Of a stretch of DNA of 64,000 bases, positions 30,501 to 40,800 are shown in pieces. The DNA is from Camarhynchus parvulus (lineage: Eukaryota; Chordata; Aves; Passeriformes; Thraupidae). The stretch spans positions 10,581,001 through 10,645,000 of the forward strand of contig NC_044584.1 of assembly GCF_901933205.1 (NCBI RefSeq). Reading direction: 5' to 3'. Position 1 is the first letter of the stretch. Every line of letters begins with the position of its first letter. Position numbers and translations under genes: made by a program. The notes under the pieces are model-generated. The model was not told where the DNA came from. It was given only the letters and a program-made list of their open reading frames with translations, and ran no database searches.

Positions 30501-33158
30501 AAAGCACACAAGATGTAGTTTTAAACCGAGTGGGGAGAGGGAGGAGGAGAAATTTCCTGCACTAAGCAAACCACAGAGATATTTTAACCAGGATACAAAA
30601 GCAAGTTGAGCCAAACACCAACTGACTCGGATCATATCGCATCAATAATCCATGCACAGAGCCTCTGCTGAAATCAATGGGAGGCTTGTGTGGAAGTGGA
30701 TTGTATAACATAAACGCACGGCCCTGTTCAGGGCTCCACATACAAAAGAAAAGGAGGTACTGAGAACAATCCCCTTAATTAGCATTTTTCTTCCATCGAG
30801 TGCTTCTAAAATAATAAATTCTAACTTTACACAGCTCTGTTTTCATTCACAGTTTTTATCAGAGGTGGTAAAACAACTGACCCCATTTGACAAATAAGAG
30901 AACTGAAGCATAGGATGCAAATCAAACTGATGAGCAGCGCAGCAGGCAGAGCTGAACTGGGAATAGCAGCTTACCTTCTGAATCACACTTTAATGTCCTA
31001 GATATTTACATGCTTATCTAGTTCAAGTCTCTAATTAGGGTGACTCTGTGCAGCCCTTAAATAATTTTGCGTACTTCCTAAAGTACCTGTGCAGAGTGAT
31101 AAGCTTAGCTGTAAGAATTTCCCATTCAATAATGTCAATTTTATGAGGGTTTAGAATATCCTGCAGAAGTTCAAAACACTGGGCTGCCCTGGTCAGGCTC
31201 CAAAGGGAGTCTCATTGCTCAGGTATCACAAGTCCCATTACTCAACAGCAATAAAGAGTTCTAAAACAGGCTGTCAAATCCACACGTTCCCTGTCATTAA
31301 AGAAAAAAAGGGAAAAAACCCCAAACAAAATAACAACTTGCCAATTCATTAGCTAGAAGCGACCTAACTCATCCTGGTGTTCCAAACTGACAGCAATCCC
31401 TAAGAAAAAGCGAGATTGGGTCTCTATTCAAGAAGTCAGAGTAAAATGTCATATAGACCAATTGCAAAACAAAACTCCAGTCTTACTTGTCAGTGATTGT
31501 TTTACAACAATACACTATACTGTAGTTTGCCCCAAAAAACAACATGTTTATTAAAGTGATATTAGCTTCACTTGCATGCTAGAGGTACAAATCAGGCTTC
31601 ACATATAGAATCAGCATTTAGCTAACTAAAGACTGTGTCATCCCCCTGAGTATTTGCCCTCCTATGCAAATCCAACTTTGAAATGCTTAACATCTTATGG
31701 AAGATTAATTCAGCAATATGTCCACTTTCTAGTTTACATTTTGCACATTATTAAGTACTACATTACACAGGGTTAGTGCAAATAACAAGCATGTTCATTT
31801 CCCTTAACTACACATGCAAGTCCATAATACTGTGAAAATAACATATTTTGAGTTGAATGAGCTTTCTGCTCTTTACAATTACAGTCTTCAACTGCTTTGA
31901 ATTATTACTTTTCAGGACTGGCTCACTTTGTCTTTTGCTTTCCTTTTTCAGATTTTTTTTCTAAGAGTTAAGTTTATCACTGTCAAAAAAAGCAGAAATG
32001 CCTGCTGAGAAATGGCCACATTTCCAACCCACTGCTTGAAGAATTATTTTTCTGATTCATCACAGCATTATTTTTTTCAAGTTGTCAAAACAAACACCAC
32101 ACCCTCTTGATTTCCGAGTTCTGGGTAATTATATTTAGAATTAGCAAGTAGCACACAACTATTAATCATACAATGCTTAGCCCTTACTTTACCTATTTAG
32201 AGATCAGCCAATGCATTCAAAGGCCGCCTGTTTAGCATCTGGTTTAAGATATACCCTCATGGCTCCATTCCGCACCACCACGGCACAGACGGGCACAGAC
32301 ACACTGAATACAGGGCAGGCCATGCACAGGCGATCCCTCTGCCCCAGGGCAGGATCAGCTCCTGCTCAGCCACCATTATCGCTGATGATACACAAGAACT
32401 GGTTATTTCAGGCAGCAGCTTTACACACGCACTCAAAAAACACATTATAAATTAAAGGAGGGAAGCGTGTGGCACCTCTGCAGCGCCTTAAACTGGGGCA
32501 GCACGCAAGCCGGTCTCCGAAAGATAAAAAAATACAAATAAAAGCTTCCCCAACATGCGAGTCCGGATTTTCTAAAAGTAGTATCTAGCAAGGTTAACGC
32601 CGCTGCCTTTGGAAACAGTTCACCTTGTTTAAACTGGCTGAACCACCCCGTGATTATCACCGAGCCTCCATTAAGATGACACACACAAACAGAGCCCTCG
32701 CAGAGCTCAACTACTCTTTTCTCCGCTCCTACACCACCAGACACGGACTTTTTCATATTTCGCCCCTTCCCCTCTCTCAGCGGAGGAGCAGCTGCAGCAG
32801 CGAGCACGGGGCTGTCACGGCGGCGGGGCCGGGACCCGCCTGCCCTGCCCCGCCGCCCCCGGGAGCGCCCGGACCCGCCGCGCCCCCGCCAGACCCTGCC
32901 CGGCCGCGGGACACAGAGCACCCATTGTGGCGCGACCCCCGCCCGCCCGGGCACTGCTCGGTAGCGCCAACACAGCGGCTCGGCTCGGGGGCGCCGGGCG
33001 GGACGGGGCAGCAGCGGCGGCAGGGGCCGGGGCCGCGGCCGCAGCAGCTCCCAGGGGCTCCTGCCGTCCTGCCGCCCGCAGCGCCGGCTGAGGGGCCGCG
33101 CTCCCTCGGCACGAGCCCCGCACTCACCGCTGCCACCTCCGCCACCCTCTTCGTCCAT
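501..33158 (-). CDS. CYTH3: Cytohesin-3, ARF-GEF; N-terminal 148 residues, six coding exons (gene continues past base 1)
   Basis: Cytohesins exchange GDP for GTP on ARF6/ARF1 at the plasma membrane, recruited through a PH domain binding phosphoinositides. Seen here: six minus-strand exons whose phases join without error (31+83+65+67+119+81 nt). They give an acidic, glycine-rich start ([10 protein letters not shown]), a coiled coil (about residues 13-60; motifs [32 protein letters not shown]), then the Sec7 start ([52 protein letters not shown]). CYTH3 rather than CYTH1/2 is supported by the MDE-plus-glycine start, [19 protein letters not shown] and FNIKVLQAF. The family is about 400 residues long. 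The catalytic glutamate loop, PH domain and basic tail would be encoded left of base 1. One difference from the mammalian protein as I remember it: exon 5 reads [12 protein letters not shown], closer to CYTH1. Exon assignments come from translation and splice consensus, not from transcript data. Confidence 0.95.
582..3120 (-). other. CYTH3: CYTH3 intron 5
   Basis: About 2.5 kb between clear splice sites. It contains a near-perfect 19-bp direct repeat at 863-881 and 890-908. No other repeat or gene recognised. Confidence 0.85.
863..908. repeat. 19-bp direct repeat, 27-bp spacing
   Basis: Identical 19-bp copies at 863-881 and 890-908 separated by 8 bases. AT-rich local duplication inside CYTH3 intron 5. 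Confidence 0.85.
3121..3239 (-). CDS. CYTH3: CYTH3 coding exon 5 (start of Sec7 domain)
   Basis: Acceptor CTTCCTAG|GGA, donor AAAG|GTAAAG. 119 nt encoding [20 protein letters not shown], then [19 protein letters not shown] and two bases of an arginine codon. These are the first Sec7 helices. TVI rather than TAI in the GLNKT motif favours CYTH3. The HNTAEDI segment differs from the mammalian CYTH3 residues I recall. Confidence 0.95.
3240..7358 (-). other. CYTH3: CYTH3 intron 4
   Basis: About 4.1 kb. It contains a plus-strand 137-codon opening at 3685-4098 without protein-family features (judged chance) and a 28-bp tandem duplication at 6875-6932. Nothing else recognised. Confidence 0.85.
6875..6932. 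repeat. 28-bp tandem duplication
   Basis: Two adjacent copies (6875-6902 and 6903-6930, plus two more matching bases) that differ at a single base, in CYTH3 intron 4. It looks like a local replication-slippage duplication rather than a known element. Confidence 0.9.
7359..7425 (-). CDS. CYTH3: CYTH3 coding exon 4
   Basis: Acceptor CATATGTAG|C, donor AAGAAG|GTAAAG. It completes the serine codon and encodes [20 protein letters not shown] then KK, the linker into the Sec7 domain; this segment is nearly invariant among cytohesins. Length 67 nt. Confidence 0.95.
7426..7838 (-). other. CYTH3: CYTH3 intron 3
   Basis: 413 bp between two confident coiled-coil exons. No features recognised. Confidence 0.85.
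7839..7903 (-). CDS. CYTH3: CYTH3 coding exon 3
   Basis: Acceptor TTTTACAG|AGA, donor AG|GTAAGT. It encodes [20 protein letters not shown] and the first part of EES, the second half of the coiled coil. Length 65 nt, ending in phase 2. The sequence matches CYTH3 better than CYTH1 or CYTH2, which have different residues after EIAEV. Confidence 0.95.
7904..8459 (-). other. CYTH3: CYTH3 intron 2
   Basis: 556 bp, AT-rich, no features recognised. Confidence 0.85.
8460..8542 (-). CDS. CYTH3: CYTH3 coding exon 2
   Basis: Acceptor CATTCCAG|TG, donor GAG|GTAATT. The two leading bases complete a valine codon with exon 1. It encodes [18 protein letters not shown] followed by the basic/acidic KKELIDDIE stretch, the first half of the cytohesin N-terminal coiled coil, which mediates dimerisation and binding of partners such as GRASP/tamalin and CYTIP in the family. 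Length 83 nt. Confidence 0.95.
26476..26494. repeat. Poly-A tract (A19) followed by a GA-rich run
   Basis: Nineteen uninterrupted A residues followed by GGAAGAGAGAGAGA in CYTH3 intron 1. It could be a slipped homopolymer or an old retroposed tail; no retroposon body was recognised upstream. Confidence 0.9.
28231..28520 (-). mobile_element. CR1 LINE 3' fragment
   Basis: The plus strand begins like the reverse complement of the avian CR1 3' end (AGAATGGTTTGGGTTG, then AGGGACCTCAAAGCTC) and continues through the diagnostic CCAGGGACACCTTCCA, CAGCCTGGTCTTGGACACT, AGTGTCTCACCAC and CCTCTTTCAGTTTAAAGCC blocks to about 28520. The LINE is therefore on the minus strand, retaining about 290 bp of its 3' region, without the ORFs (typical 5' truncation). 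It is diverged, so old and immobile. It sits in CYTH3 intron 1 in the same orientation as the gene. Confidence 0.92.
33128..33158 (-). CDS. CYTH3: CYTH3 coding exon 1 (start codon)
   Basis: The ATG reads 33158-33156 in strong context (CAACATGG: A at -3, G at +4). The exon encodes [10 protein letters not shown] plus one base of the next codon and ends at a textbook donor, G|GTGAGT (intron from 33127). It lies inside a CpG island, as expected for a first exon. Other ATG-less frames in this GC-rich stretch stay open only because stop codons are rare there. Confidence 0.9.
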
Positions 33159-33250
33159 GTTGGGACCGCGGGCAGGGCACTCCGCGGCGGCCGCGGCTCA
33201 GAGAGGCCCGGGGCTCGTTCCACTCGCTCGGCGCCTCGCGGCCGCTCCTG

Positions 33251-33290
33251 CTCCTTCTCTTTCTCCTTCTTCTCTTCTTCTTCCTTCTCC
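33251..33290 (-). repeat. 40-nt pure purine tract (sense strand), CYTH3 5' leader or promoter
   Basis: Forty consecutive pyrimidines on the plus strand, so a GA-only tract on the CYTH3 sense strand, 93-132 bases upstream of the start codon. Such tracts can form triplex DNA or bind GAGA-type or splicing/translation factors; no specific role can be assigned. Confidence 0.8.
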
Positions 33291-34223
33291 GCTGCTACTA
33301 CCGCCGCCGCTCTCTGCTGCTGCGCTCCGCACCCCGTCGCTCCCCGCCCAACCCAACCTCAGCCCCGGCAGCCACCACCGCCTCGGCCCAGCCGCCCGCC
33401 CCTCTCATGTGACCCGCCGAGGGGAGGCGGCCCCGCCCGGCCCCTCCGCCGCCGCCCCCGCGCCGCAGGGTCGCGGCCAGCGCCTTGCTGTTCATCCCCC
33501 TCACCGCCCCGGCTGACCTGTGCTGCGGAGTGGAGCCTCCCGGCTGCCCTTTGCGGTGTTCCCTCCCCAGCAGGTCCCGCATGGCGCGGCCCCGCAGCGC
33601 CGAGGCCCCTCAAGCGACTTGCCCGGGGACTGTCGGGGGTCGCCCGGGCGGTTGGGAGCGAGAGGAGCCTGGGCGGGGTCACTTGGGCTCGTGCCGGCCG
33701 GGGTCGTGTTTTGGGGTCTGCAAGAGCCAGGAAATGTCTGCAGAGCCCCTGACTATTTTGTGGAGGTCTAAAGACTCTGTTGGGAATTCTAAAGGGGAGC
33801 GGGAGGAGAGTGGAAGGTGAGGGCTGAGTGGCCTGAAGCCCTGTAGAGAAGGGGAACGAGGTGGGTTGAAGTCTCTGGAAAAGAGCCCGAGACATCTGAT
33901 GTTTCTGCATGTTTTCTGCTGGTTTCTTGCTCCTTGTTCTTGTATCCGGTGCTGGGTGCTCGCCTTGCCACAGGGGTCATGGAGAGCCTGGTGTAGGAAT
34001 GGGACTGTGCCCCATGGGCGCTGAGGGGGTTTGTGCTGGTGAGCATTGTCTGTGTGGATAACAGAAAGGACTCTCCTGCTTACTGCCCTAGGAGCCAGAG
34101 CATCTGTGGCATTTCGTTAGTCTTCAGTAAAGATCTTCAGTGAGTTACCTACCATGGGAGTCAGGATATCAGCAGCCTCCAAAGTCTGTAAAGGTAAGCT
34201 GAAGTGTACTGGCACACATCACT

Positions 34224-34250
34224 CTTCCTTCCTTCCTTCCTTCCTTCCTT
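34224..34250. repeat. (CTTC)n microsatellite
   Basis: About 6.5 perfect tetranucleotide units, 1 kb from the CYTH3 CpG island. Confidence 0.95.
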
Positions 34251-34890
34251 GGCACCGCCCCTTATTATTTTTTAAAAACCGTTCGTGTCAAAATTTTATT
34301 CAGAAAGGAAGCTGTGGGAGGAAAAGGTCAGCCAACAGGAAAATATCGGGGTTTTCATTTTCCGTTTGTAGGCTGGCATGGGACAGAGCACCGTCTAGGA
34401 AGCTGTGTCAGGAGCACTCACCTCTTGACACGGCTGCTAATAGCTGGTTATTACAGCCCATTTTGCTGAGAGCTGAGGTTTGCCTCTGACAGCTGCTCTG
34501 GTGATAAAGTGTTTTACCTCATCTAAAAATCATAAACCTTTAAAATACTCCTCATTGTCATTTGTATTTGAAATTAAATATTGTTACGAGTTTAGTAAGC
34601 TAGTTATAAAAAGGATATGATTACATAAAACAGAAGCATCACCTTGGTAAGAGATTTATTTTGAAATTATGTCTATAAAGTGCCATTAAAGGATGGTTTA
34701 AAATAAGTCTTAGTGCAGATGAACTGACAGTGGGCTCTGAATATTTTTGCACACTGAGCAAACTGTTCATTTACATTAGTGGGGAATCTGTTTCATGAGA
34801 AAAATTCTAATTTTGTAATCAATCACAGATTGTTTGCTCTCATTTAATTTATGCTGTTTTACACCTTTATATAAGGTATATGTTTTTATG

Positions 34891-34918
34891 TCCTTCCTTC
34901 CTTCCTTCCTTCCTTCCT
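34891..34918. repeat. (TTCC)n microsatellite
   Basis: About seven perfect units of the same tetranucleotide family as the tract at 34224, 640 bp away. Confidence 0.95.
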
Positions 34919-37775
34919 GAGAATTCTAGTCCAAAATACAAAAATTCTATTAGCAGGGAAGAGTGAAGTGTGGAGAACAGTCCTCTTCTCACCCATTTAG
35001 TGCAAAATTCCTGTTGACTGCATGAAAGCAAAACTAGTTTTAAAACTCTCCAAATCAATAGCAAAGTGAAAAAGTGTTTTGTGATGCAAGGAAGATATGA
35101 GAAATGTCTGTCCTAGTTACAAGTGACCAGTTGCAATATTTAATAGAAACTTCTTGGTGAAATCCAATTCCAAACTCATGAGATATGGAAAATGTTCTTT
35201 ATTATACCTTCATTATTAACTTGAATAGGGAAATTTTCAGTGTTTTGCTGAATATATGGCTTACTGTGTTAGCACTCTGGAATATATGTCATTTAATACC
35301 TTCTCAAGAAGAATCTGTTCTTTCCAGTCCTGCTTTAGTAGGATGACTTATTAATGATACATAGTACAAAAGAGTACTGAAATTATAATATTCTCTCCAA
35401 GGCCTTTGTGTGTCTTTGAAAGGATGGCAGATATTCCTTAAAACATTTTCATTCATGATGTGTGTATCATAAATATAGTTACTTTTCCATGGGCCTGATC
35501 CTACAAGTGTTCTAAACATAAAATGTAAATCTGTGTACAAGGTGCTTTAGTGGACACAGCTGTTCAATCTGTAGGTGAGAGGTGTCACAGAAACTTTTAA
35601 GATCAAACCTTTCACCCTGTTGCCTCATTTTCCTGTGTATAAAGTAAAGCTCATGTCTGGCTGTAAACCTAACTAGGTCAGGAGTAGATTTTTTTGAAAA
35701 TGTGTAAAATCAAGTAAAGAATTACAGTCACAGTTCCAAGTTGTAGCTATAGCAGTTCTACCATAGCAGAACTCCTCCCTGGTTTTTGGCAATTCAACAG
35801 TAACACCACTATCATTACATTCAAGGTAGATCCTTACCAGCAGAGATGCCAGGAGCAATACAGGTTACAATCTCAGCAAATTCCAAGACAAACTCCAATA
35901 AATTATTTCCTGCTCATGCGAATAACTTTTTTCACATCTACTTTGTTTTCTGGAATTTTGATCATTCTTCTGTTTTGAAGTACATATCAATTTAAATTTT
36001 TTTCTTCATACTATTGAGACTTTCAATCAACAGTTTTCTCAGGATTGCTTGAATTTTTTTTCCTTCTTGTAGTGTCTTCTATAGTCTTAGGTCTATTTTT
36101 ACCACCGGTATGTTTTGTCAGCTTCATATCCACAAGTCTAACCTTCAGTGTTGGAAGAACTTTGTAGTCTGTCATTCATGTAAATAATAGTCTAATAGAA
36201 GGTCTTTAGTGGAAAATTGGGCTTTCTCCAAAACCTGCTGTTGGCAGGGTTGATTCCTCAATGATAAATGTGGTTACTTGCTGATTTTTCAGGTAATATA
36301 ATTTGTCTTTTTGTTTTTTTCCTGTCCCTCTTTGGATAGTTCAGTAACTGTTCTGATTCAGTTTCCACTAAGAAGTAATTTATCATGTCATTTTTCATTT
36401 TAAGGGTTGAGGAGCACATCTGTTATGGCATTTGTCCCTATGCAGAGAGTCAGTGAAGACAACTGAAACCCTTACATCACATTTTTGTGGTCTATAAAGC
36501 TCATTAAATATGAAGCCATTCCTGTGGGTTTCAGTTAGAACCAGATTCCAAGAGCACTGAATGAAAATAAAAATTTTACGATTATAGATTTCATAAAGTT
36601 TTTATTTCTAATCAAAAGCATGAGCTATGAGGATGTTCATAGTAGCATTGTATTCAAGTATAAGACATAAAATTCTGAATTTTCTCAATGCAGAAAGAAA
36701 TAAAGTAACTGTTGGGCCATCAGACTGGATATCAGTGTCAGCCACAGGGAGATGGAATAATGCTCCTCACTGTTGGGAGGAAGACTCACCTCCATGCAGG
36801 TGTTCCTGTTTCTTGTGTAGGCAAGACATCAGTCACTTGCAAACCTGGCTGAGTGTGATTTCTGTTAGATTTGGTGAGATGGATAGTCACCCTGAAGGAA
36901 AACAGTTCATCTTAGAGACATGAACATCTGTACAGTCTCAATAATACATTCTTAGAGAACATAGATCTATACCAAAAATATAGATACAAGTTAAACAATA
37001 CAGGTGTTGTGCAGTGTTTTATAATCCAGAATTGATTGGTTGATTTTGCAACTTGCTCACATAGATGTCTCCCATTTTTAGGAAAATGGTGCAAGCATTT
37101 CATTTCCTAAAACAACATATTGTTGATGGAATCACTGTCATTGATACCCAGCCATTGTATTAAATAATACTTTTGTTTCAAATCTAAACAATCAAACAGT
37201 TTTTATTTTTTAAGAAGCATTGCTTAGTAGTTTCCATGCAGGAAAGTCTTAGACCATCAGCATGTCCTTTTTTCCCCTAGTTTTTTTGTTGGGTTTTTTT
37301 TTTAATTTATCAGTACTTGAATAATCTGGTATTCTTAAACCCCTCAGGCAAACTCTTTGACTTCCTCTGCCTGGCAGATGGGTTTTAGCCATGTATTGTT
37401 TCTTAAAATGTTTATGTTGTCACACTGATATATTTTTCTCAGCTGGAAAAACATTTTTGTAGAAAATCCTGTTTGCTGGTTGTCTCGAAGGTTTTAAAAG
37501 TTCTTGTACCTTTCATTTAGGCCAAAAAAAATTTACATGCAGGTATTTTATATTGCTTTGGGGAACATCAAAGCTAAAGCTTAGCAAGTCAAACATCTTT
37601 TATGAATGGTGCTTTTTTGTATGGATAGGAAGCTAGTTCCATTAAAATAGTCAAAACCCCCAAGAATAAAGATATGTCTCTTCTAAAAATGTTGCAGGGG
37701 TTTCTCTCAGATTAACTTTGAAATCGTATCCTGAATTGTATTTGCAGTTCAATTCTTGACACATTTGAGGGTTTG

Positions 37776-37825
37776 TGGGTTTTTTAAGATTTCTAAATGT
37801 TGGGTTTTTTAAGATTTCTAAATGA
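37776..37825. repeat. 25-bp tandem duplication
   Basis: Two abutting copies, 37776-37800 and 37801-37825, identical at 24 of 25 positions. Recent local duplication in intergenic DNA. Confidence 0.92.
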
Positions 37826-40800
37826 GCTTTATCTACCCCTAGCATCAAATATTACTGGTTTTGGAAGGCAGTGGTTGTTTCCATTGTGTAACACTGATAG
37901 GGGCACTTATGAGTCATTGAGGAAAAAACACCAGAATGTCCCAGTCAGGAAAACAAAATGCATCAAAAATTGCAAAGGTCCATCACCTCTGTAATTCTTC
38001 TGATCTGAAATACACTTTGCATTAGAACTTGTTCTACCTGTATTAATTATGCGCAGTACTACACACGAGCAGGCTGCTTTCTAGCATGAAAGCTGGGCCT
38101 AAAATAACAGAAAAAGAGGACTTGGATTCAAAGAACATGGGCTGAAACAGATCATGAATGGAATTTTGCATGAAGCTGGAGAGCGTTTTTCTATCTCAGG
38201 AAAGTGAAAGAACTTGATGTAAATTAACTCTCAAAGGAGAGTGTGCTGATTAAGGCCAGACTGTTCCCACCCTTAGAAGTAGCCACAGTCTGAATTCCCC
38301 TCTGCTGCCTAACTCCAGCTTGGCATGGTTAGATGGATTCTCACACACCACTCTCCAGTCTCAGCAAGGCTTGGGAATTTAAAATTCCTGATTCATCCTA
38401 CAGTGGGAGCCTCAGCTGGGCTGCAAACCATGCATGAATCCTGCTCTGGCTGCATGCACATGGCAGCAGCTGATGGTTGGGAGCCCCCACAGTTCCTTCT
38501 CCTGCCTGAAGAAGCCTCCTCAGCCAGGTCCCAGTGCACCAGGGTTGGTGTCCCCTGGCACAGGTGGCAGCCAAGTGACAAGCTGAACTTGCTCATGACA
38601 CACAGTGTTAGAAGGGTCACACGAGGTGCTCGTGTTGATTCACCAGTGAGTGAAATGCAATGGCATATCTCCACGTGAGCTGGCTCAAATCTTGCTGCTG
38701 GCTAGTCAGCAGTGCACAAATCTGGGTTTAATAAATATGGAACCATAAATTCAGACAGGAGCAGGAACTGGCAACTAATGATTTTGACTTATTGTGGCCT
38801 CTGAGCTGTTTGTGCAGCTGTTCATGAAGCCATGCTGTAAATCAAATCACTCAATCCAGATTTTTAAAGTTCTGTCTAATCCAGTCATTTTTAACCAGAA
38901 TTGTTCTGTTGATTAAATTCATGCTCTGGACCCACAAACAGTTGCATTGGCACAACTGCAGCACTGGTAGACTGTGACACACAGATGGTGTGGAAGGAAG
39001 GAAGGGAGGCTGCTGGATGGTAAGTTTGTCTGTGGGGGCAATATCCCTGTGTAATTATAACCTTACTCTGAACCACAGACTCCATTAATTTCATTTTCTG
39101 ATCCCTCATGCTCAGCCCTTCTCAAACTGAGCCTATACGCAGGCTTACCTGCTAGTTACATCTCATCTATGCAATCCTAGATCATCTAATGGTAATAAAT
39201 TGATCAAGATTAAATGTGAACATGTATTTGCATTTCTCTCAAGGTTAGTGAGCTATGAGTTTAGACCAAGCTTTATCCTGGCTTTTTACTGGCAGCAGGA
39301 AGACAGAAGATATCGACTCTAACATAAAACCATCAGGAGGAAAACTACTTACCAGTCCTTGTTTTTGAGGGTTTTGGGTTTTGAATAGCTTTGTACTGCC
39401 AAGTTGAATTTATACAAAGAATTTCATGCCACATTGCCATCCAAAAATTAAATTTATTGCATCATGAAATTGCAGTTATATACTGCTGAGAGTAGGCTTT
39501 CAGCTGCTCTCATAGGTTATTTTTGAATATACCTGTTGAGTCTAGGGAAAGGGGATGATTCTTTGCTAAAAGGTGATGTGTAATATTTTAGATTCTTATG
39601 GTCTCTAGCCAAGAAAGGTCTCCATTTATTACAGCTGTTGCAGTTAGAAATAAACAAATGGGTCTTAGGCAAAAAAACATTACTTAAATCCTTACCTTCT
39701 CTTGGTTATATGTACTGCTTTATACCTTTCATATCCTCACAGATGTAAGAATAATCCCTTACACATCTATTCCAAATAAAAAGGTTTGGGCATTTTCTTA
39801 CCGTAACTGAAGTGTACTTTTGATTTAAAAAGCAGATCCTCACCTTAATTGTCTTTCCCCTGCTGTGTTTCTCTTTATGGTCTTAATGAAAGAAAAACTT
39901 TTCTCTAGGCACAAGAAGATGTTAAGCAAGGGAGAGTCGAAGTTAAAACTTGGCAAGAGCTAAAACAAAGAATTTTTCCAAGGAAATGGAGGAGACAGGT
40001 CAAATTAATTCCTTATGTAACTCCATTTACCTCAGTACAGTTACAGGAAGGATGAATTTGGTACCTTATACCTCTGTGGTCAGAAAAAGATTTCTGTGAT
40101 CTCAATCAGCACAGTACAAAATAATAATTCCTAAGAAACAGAATTGTAATTTAAGTCTGGTAGAACTGCCCTTGTTATTTTTAGTCTATTAATATGATTG
40201 TAAAAGAACAATACGTCTGCAGAACAACAAAAAAAAGTCTTCATAAAAAGATTAGTACATGATGATTTGTAGCTGACATCCTTGGTAACATTTTTTGTGG
40301 AAAAAAGGAATTAATGACAGACTGCTAAGATGGGCAGGGACAGCAGAGGCAGCTTCTCTTTCTTGTATGTTCCAGAAGCTTTTCTCCAGTTTGCATTGCA
40401 ACTTCAACTTTTTCCCTCCAACCTCATCCTTCTCCTCTGACCACCCCTAATTCAAATTCTCCTTTCCCTCAAGACTGATTGGGTTCCACTGTGTGTGCAG
40501 GGGCCTCTGTGGCTTCTGTTTACTGATGAGTTTTTTTAGATTTTTCTCCTCAGGCAGAAATGTTCAGCCCCTTGGGACAGGTAAAAGAGAGATGTTTAAC
40601 CTCCACCATAATTTCTTTTCAGATTTTCAATTTCAATATGTTTAAATTTGAGATGCTTTAAAATAATGCAAATTCGCTGTGAGAACCCAGCCTTCATATA
40701 CCAATCTGTAGTACTAAAGTGTAGCTGTACCCAGAGATTATTTCCATTTAAAAACCTTATTATGAAACATCATCCTTGCCTCTCCTCCCCCCTGCCAAAT

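Larger units (their letters stand above)
8543..33127 (-). other. CYTH3: CYTH3 intron 1 (about 24.6 kb)
   Basis: Large first intron from donor GTGAGT to acceptor CAG. Contents I can name: a CR1 fragment at 28231-28520, an A19 tract at 26476-26494, and two stretches open on both strands (11009-11420 and 17908-18567) that I do not recognise. No alternative cytohesin first exon was found by eye. Long first introns commonly hold enhancers, but none can be pointed to from one sequence. Confidence 0.85.
32770..33730 (-). promoter_or_regulatory. CYTH3: CpG island: CYTH3 promoter and first exon
   Basis: Abrupt change from AT-rich flanks to very GC- and CpG-rich sequence with several GC boxes (for example CCCCGCCC around 33431 and GGGCGGGG near 33673). 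It contains the CYTH3 start codon at 33158. A minus-strand GGTCACATGAGA near 33405-33415 resembles an M-box/E-box type site (inference). The TSS cannot be fixed from sequence; it should lie upstream of 33158, at higher coordinates. Long ORFs on both strands here are composition artefacts. Confidence 0.85.

Noticed and set aside
32445..33910. Long ORFs on both strands (up to 375 codons)
   Set aside because: They are Pro/Ala/Gly/Arg-rich readings of a CpG island with few stop codons. The only real coding piece is the 31-nt CYTH3 exon 1.
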